Under the pieces are notes generated by a model. That model was not told the DNA's origin. It saw nothing but the letters and a program-made list of their open reading frames with translations, and ran no database searches. The position numbers were made by a program, and so were the translations under genes. From Callorhinus ursinus (taxonomy: Eukaryota; Chordata; Mammalia; Carnivora; Otariidae), in NCBI RefSeq assembly GCF_003265705.1, contig NW_020312902.1, positions 10,312,423 through 10,376,422 on the forward strand: a DNA stretch of 64,000 nt. The letters are read 5' to 3'. Positions within the stretch are counted from its first letter, which is position 1; each line of letters begins with the position of its first letter. Positions 59,721 through 64,000 of the stretch are shown one piece after another.

Positions 59721-60526
59721 ATGTTCCTCAAACAGTTGAAAATAGAGCTACCATACGATCCAGCAATTGCACTACTGGGTATTTACCCCAAAGATACAAA
59801 TGTAGGGATCCAAAGGGGTACGTGCACCCCAGTGTTTATAGCAGCAATGTCCACAATAGTCAAACTGTGGAAAGAGCCAAGATGTCCATCGACAGATGAA
59901 TGGATAAAGAAGAAGTGGTATATATACACAATGGAATATTATGCAGCCATCAAAAGGAATGAGATCTGGCCATTTGCAATGACGTGGATGGAACTGGAGG
60001 GTGTTATGCTGAGTGAAATAAGTCAATCCGAGAAAGACCTGTTTCATATGACCTCACTGATATGAGGAATTCTTAATCTCAGGAAACAAACTGAGTGTTG
60101 CTGAGTGATGGGGGGTGGGAGGGATGGGGTGGCTGGGTGATAGACATTGAGTAGGGAATGTGCTATGGTGAGCGCTGTGAATTGTTTAAGACTGTTGAAT
60201 CACAGATCTGTACTTCTGAAACAAATAATGCAAGATATGTTAAGAAAAAAGAAAAAGAAGAAGATAGCAGGAGGGGAAGAATGAAGGGGAGTAAGTCGGA
60301 GGGGGAGATGAACCATGAGAGACGATGGACTCTGAAAAACAAACTGAGGGTTCTAGAGGGGAGGGGGTGGGAGGATGGGTTAGCCTGGTGATGGGTATTA
60401 AGGAGGGCACGTTCTGCGTGGAGCACTGGGTGTTATGCACAAACAATGAATCATGGAACACTACATCAAGAACTAATGATGTAATGTATGGTGATTAACA
60501 TAACAATAAAAAATTTAAAAAAAAAG
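59721..60526 (+). mobile_element. LINE-1 lineage A 3' fragment
   Basis: 5'-truncated copy starting in the ORF2 C-terminus. The frame 59673-60065 is open into the ORF2 end ([24 protein letters not shown]...), so decay is mild. Both 3' UTR modules are present, followed by 'AACAATAAAAAATTTAAAAAAAAA'. It keeps the unexpanded 'TATATACACAATGGAATATTATGCAG' site. No convincing target duplication was seen. Confidence 0.95.
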
Positions 60527-60970
60527 GATGGGTAATTGTTTCACCTTACACTCAAGGTTCAATGTCAATTTGATGAGAGCTCCATTGCCAAATTATAGAA
60601 CATTCTTTTTTAAACAACTTTTCATTTTCATGGATAAAGGCTTAGAAAGCACATTTAACAATATATAGATGACATGTATTAGAGGAAGAGCAAATATCAA
60701 CACTCAAAATCACACAGATGGCATCCAGATAAGAGGGAGAGTGAATATTGATACTTGAGAAATGAGAAGAAATGTTTATTGTTAGAAAGTTTTTCAATTT
60801 AAAGTAAAAGGAATACAAGTTCATAAGTCAGAGAGGAGCTACAGAGAAATTTATTTTATAAAAAACCCTGGAGGGATCACTGACCACCTACTGGTTTTGA
60901 ACTTGTAGTTCAACCAGCAGAACAATAAGAAAATAATATATATCTAAGACTTTGAGAGCTTTAGCCTTCT
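60527..60970. other. non-coding stretch
   Basis: Nothing recognised. Confidence 0.45.
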
Positions 60971-60974
60971 TAGT

Positions 60975-61140
60975 TATGTGAGCTCTTGGTGTCAAGCTTA
61001 GTGCTAGGCACTTTACATAATATATTCCATTTAAGCCTTACAACAATCTTATGAGATTAATATTGTTATCCTTATTTTGTAGCCAGGTCTGTTGATGTAA
61101 GAACCCATGCTCTTAATGCCACACTACCCTGTCCTCCAAG
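60975..61140 (-). mobile_element. MIR SINE relic
   Basis: Reverse MIR order: 'AGTGCTAGGCACTTTACATAATATATTCC', 'AAGCCTTACAACAATCTTATGAGATTAATATTGTTATCC', 'GAACCCATGCTCTTAATGCCACACTACCC'. Confidence 0.85.
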
Positions 61141-63193
61141 AATGTCTATCATGGGACACCAGGCTCTGGACATGTCATATGATCTTGAGAGAAAACTAGA
61201 TACAACAGCCGGCATAAGATAATAAAAATAAGGAAAGGATTTGAAATCTGGTCCATATGCAAAATAAATGTAGAACTTCTTTATAAAATAAAGCAACTCT
61301 TTAAAGGAAATGGATGATTTGTCTAGAGAAGGTGATATGCAGAGAACACAAGTAGTCTTTATATAGACATAGAACTGTCTGTGAATTGATACTGTTCTGG
61401 TAATCTGAAAAACTGGTCGATAGACTATTGTAGAAAGGCAAATTTTACCTCAGATAAAGCAGAAATAATAATTTCAGAAACCTTAGAACATCGTGACTAG
61501 CTATGCAAAAGAGTAAATACCCCATCACTGCAATGCTCGAGACAACTCCAGAAGACACGTTAAAAATTGCCTGAGAGAAACAGGAACGATTTTTCTATTC
61601 ATCTATTCATTCACTCCTCATCAACTCATCAAATCAAGGCTCTAGGCAATGTTGAAATTTTTTAAGCAGTGTACATAGAGTCAAAAATCAATCATCTCAG
61701 GTTGTGCCAATTATTATCAAGTTAATTGACTGTCATCAGTTTCTTAAATAAATGTATCCAATAGAGTAGAGTAATTGTGTAGAATTACTGATTTAGCCAT
61801 GCCTCTCCTCACTGTGTACACATTACTTCTTTAATAATGTAGAAATACATTTTTAATCATCTCCTATTAGAATGTTATTTTGTGGAATTTTTGGAAATCT
61901 CTAGCATGAAAATTGCACAAGTGACTTAATTACCAAAAAAAAAAAAAATATATTACCTACCAGAGGCTGAAAGCAGAACCAGTTTTGCACAATTCATCAC
62001 CATCTGCTAGATAGTCCACCATAGCTCTAAAGGAACCTAATATTAATGTTCACAACTGCTTCTTCTCCCCACCACTTCCTCTGTCATCTTCATTCAAGTT
62101 AACACTGTTTTCTGACCTCTCACAATGGTCTTCGTTCTGATGTCTTCACATCTACCTACACCCTCCTTTAGTCCATCTGAGTCCATGTCGCCCTTTCCAG
62201 ATATATCTTCCTAAAAGTAATAACCCTTCAAGCCTCAAGGTTTAGTCCAAACACTGCACTTGGCATAGAAAACCAAGTATCATCCTGCCCCTCCTCCTTT
62301 TGATGACTATGTTCCTACCAAAAGGACTGGTGTAGCCCTTGGCCAGGACAACCATCCATAAATTATTGCTCAAATGTAACATGAAAGAGACATTTGTACT
62401 AGCTAGGTCTAGTTTCAGGGAGAATACTGCATTGATTGAAAGGAGCATTTTGGTAGGATGCTTGAGGTCTGGAGTTAGTCTTCTAAAAGTCAAGACTTCT
62501 TAATTTAAACCCATTCTTTTCACATCATTTTGTGTTGTCTTTTCTGATGGAACATGTTTTCCTGGAGAGGTCTGTGAATCAGGTATGTCTGATCTTCATC
62601 TGAGGGTTACCTTAAGGAGAGATTTGCTCCTCCTAGACTGTTCATCTCACCTTGGGTCATCATGGTGCTTCAGAAAAATTATTTGTCCTTAGGATAATAG
62701 AAATCTAGAGGTCTGATATTTCATTTTTCTCTCTTAAAACCGAACATAATTCCTCTTCCTCTTCAATAGTATCCTCCTTAGTCCTTCAAAATGAAGTTAT
62801 TGGAAATGAGGATTTGCTGAATATATAAAAATTATGCAGTTGCCATCTATATCTCCTAGTTACTTGTTTGTGATGAACTGTATCTCCTGGCTCCTTAATT
62901 AGGGAGCTACATGAAGTTTGTCTTCTTGAAATCCCCTTATTACTTCGTGCATTCTTCTGATAATATGACTATTATGGGTTTTGGAAAAATTGAATTGCAT
63001 CACATACCCCACTACTCTAAACTTTTGTAAAATTTCAGTGTAATTAAACAAACTTAAAAATAATGCAAATTGACTATTTTAAATCCTGATTAAGAAAAAT
63101 TTAGATACATTTTAAAAATAGATTATTACTTTAAAATTAAACCTCTTTGATTAGTTAATGAGAAGAATTTTTCAAGCTGTGTTTAAAGTTAAT
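61141..63193. other. non-coding stretch
   Basis: No coding or RNA gene. A-run at 61936-61948. Pieces near 62100-62250 have an L2-like feel but cannot be placed. Confidence 0.45.
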
Positions 63194-63209
63194 TTACATA
63201 TGTACTTTT

Positions 63210-63285
63210 TAAAATTTTTTATTGTTATGTTAATCACCATACATTACATCATTAGTTTTGGATGTAGTGTTTCATGATTCATTGT
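63210..63285 (-). mobile_element. 76-bp L1 3'-end insertion
   Basis: Matches only the last part of the L1 3' UTR in reverse: 'TTATGTTAATCACCATACATTACATC', 'TAGTGTTTCATGATTCATTG'. Flanks 63194-63209 and 63286-63301 match at 14 of 16 positions ('TTACA(T/C)ATGTA(C/T)TTTT'), as expected for a target duplication. Confidence 0.85.
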
Positions 63286-63599
63286 TTACACATGTATTTT
63301 TATCAAGTTCTATAACTTAATAAGTGATAAGAGTTCTTTATGTATTATGGATATACTTTATCACATAGATGTTTTACAAATATATTCTGCAAGTCTGTGA
63401 CTTGCTTTTTTGTTTCCTGAAAAACATCTTTGGAAAAGCAAAAGGTTTTTTGTTTTTGTTTTTAATTTTGATAAAGTCATCATTTTTTATTGATTCATAC
63501 TTCTGTGTCCTATATAAGAAATTTTGGCCTAATCCAAATCACAAATATTTTCTTTTTTTCTAGAAGTTTAATAACTTTAATTTTTATATGTAGATCTAT

Positions 63600-63869
63600 C
63601 ATTCTTTTCAAGTTAAATGGGCAAAACATTTGAACAGACATTTCACTAAAGATGATATGCAAATGGAAAATAGACACAGAAGAAGATGACCTATATCATT
63701 AGGGAAATAACATTAAAACCATAATGAGATATTACTATACCCTTAGTAGAATGCATAAAGTTTAAAAGACTAACAATATCAAGTGTTGGTGAAAATGCAG
63801 AATAAACGAAACTCTCATATATTGGTGATGGGAAGGCAAAATAGTACAATCACTTTGGAAAATTTTGTG

Positions 63870-63900
<31 letters not shown>

Positions 63901-64000
63901 AAATTATAGGATGAACCAGCAATTCCACTCATAGGTAACTATATGAGAAAAACAAAACAAAATAAAACAAAAAAGCAGTATTCACATGGAGACTTGTTTG
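63600..64000 (+). mobile_element. old L1 ORF2 C-terminal part, runs off window
   Basis: 'AAATGGGCAAAACATTTGAACAGACATTTCAC', 'CATTAGGGAAATAACATTAAAACC', 'CAAGTGTTGGTGAAAATGCAG', 'GAACCAGCAATTCCACTC' follow ORF2 order with many substitutions. A (TA)n run at 63868-63895 interrupts it. The 3' end is outside the window. Confidence 0.85.
63868..63895 (+). repeat. (TA)n microsatellite in old L1
   Basis: About 14 TA units between the 'CTTTGGAAAA' and 'CAGCAATTCC' landmarks of ORF2; not the same ORF2 position as the arrays at 5141 and 44942. Confidence 0.9.

Overview
The window reads as nuclear DNA of a carnivoran mammal, and no host protein-coding gene, tRNA, rRNA or other RNA gene can be supported in it. 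The evidence for the clade is the repeat content. Twelve short interspersed elements have the carnivore tRNA-derived SINEC layout: a 'CGCCTGGGTGGCTCAGT' head, a CT-rich middle and an (AAATA)n/A-rich tail. The LINE-1 copies have carnivore-type 3' ends. The young SINEs are of the 'GGCTCAGGTCATGATCC' kind. They are not the dog SINEC_Cf kind nor the cat kind (both recalled from memory), so an arctoid caniform (bear, seal, mustelid or relative) is the best guess.

Layout. 1-5640: a LINE-1 of 'lineage A' on the plus strand, entering from outside the window, with decayed ORF1 and ORF2. 5640-13460: non-coding DNA with an old L1 3' end (10255-11060), one SINE (11671-11845), a MIR and L2 relics. 13463-19646: a SINE whose A-tail received a structurally full-length LINE-1 of a second lineage ('B'). 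19785-20410: an old repeat carrying a (GATA)n array. 20410-40240: mostly single-copy or ancient-repeat sequence with eight dated-looking SINEs, three old L1 3' ends, several MIR, L2 and L3/CR1-like relics. 40244-45617: a 5'-truncated lineage A LINE-1 containing a 100-N assembly gap. 45630-64000: further non-coding DNA with two SINEs, lineage A L1 3' fragments at 48849-49384 (minus) and 59721-60526 (plus), a 76-bp L1 insertion at 63210-63285, and an old L1 running off the right edge.

How the parts relate. The only coding-type sequence is L1 ORF1/ORF2, and all copies are broken by stops and frameshifts. Ten of the twelve SINEs keep long target-site duplications (14-23 bp), an eleventh (13480-13664) keeps one split by the L1, and the twelfth (31721-31935) has only a weak 7-bp match. 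This fits mobilisation by L1 machinery. I see no sign of a novel host system. The most useful observations are the nested SINE/L1 insertion with a reconstructible order, a probable assembly artefact around the N gap (117-bp flanking copies), the same L1 ORF2 site turning into a microsatellite in separate copies, an ultra-short L1 insertion, and a small interleaved inverted-repeat structure at 27578-27640.
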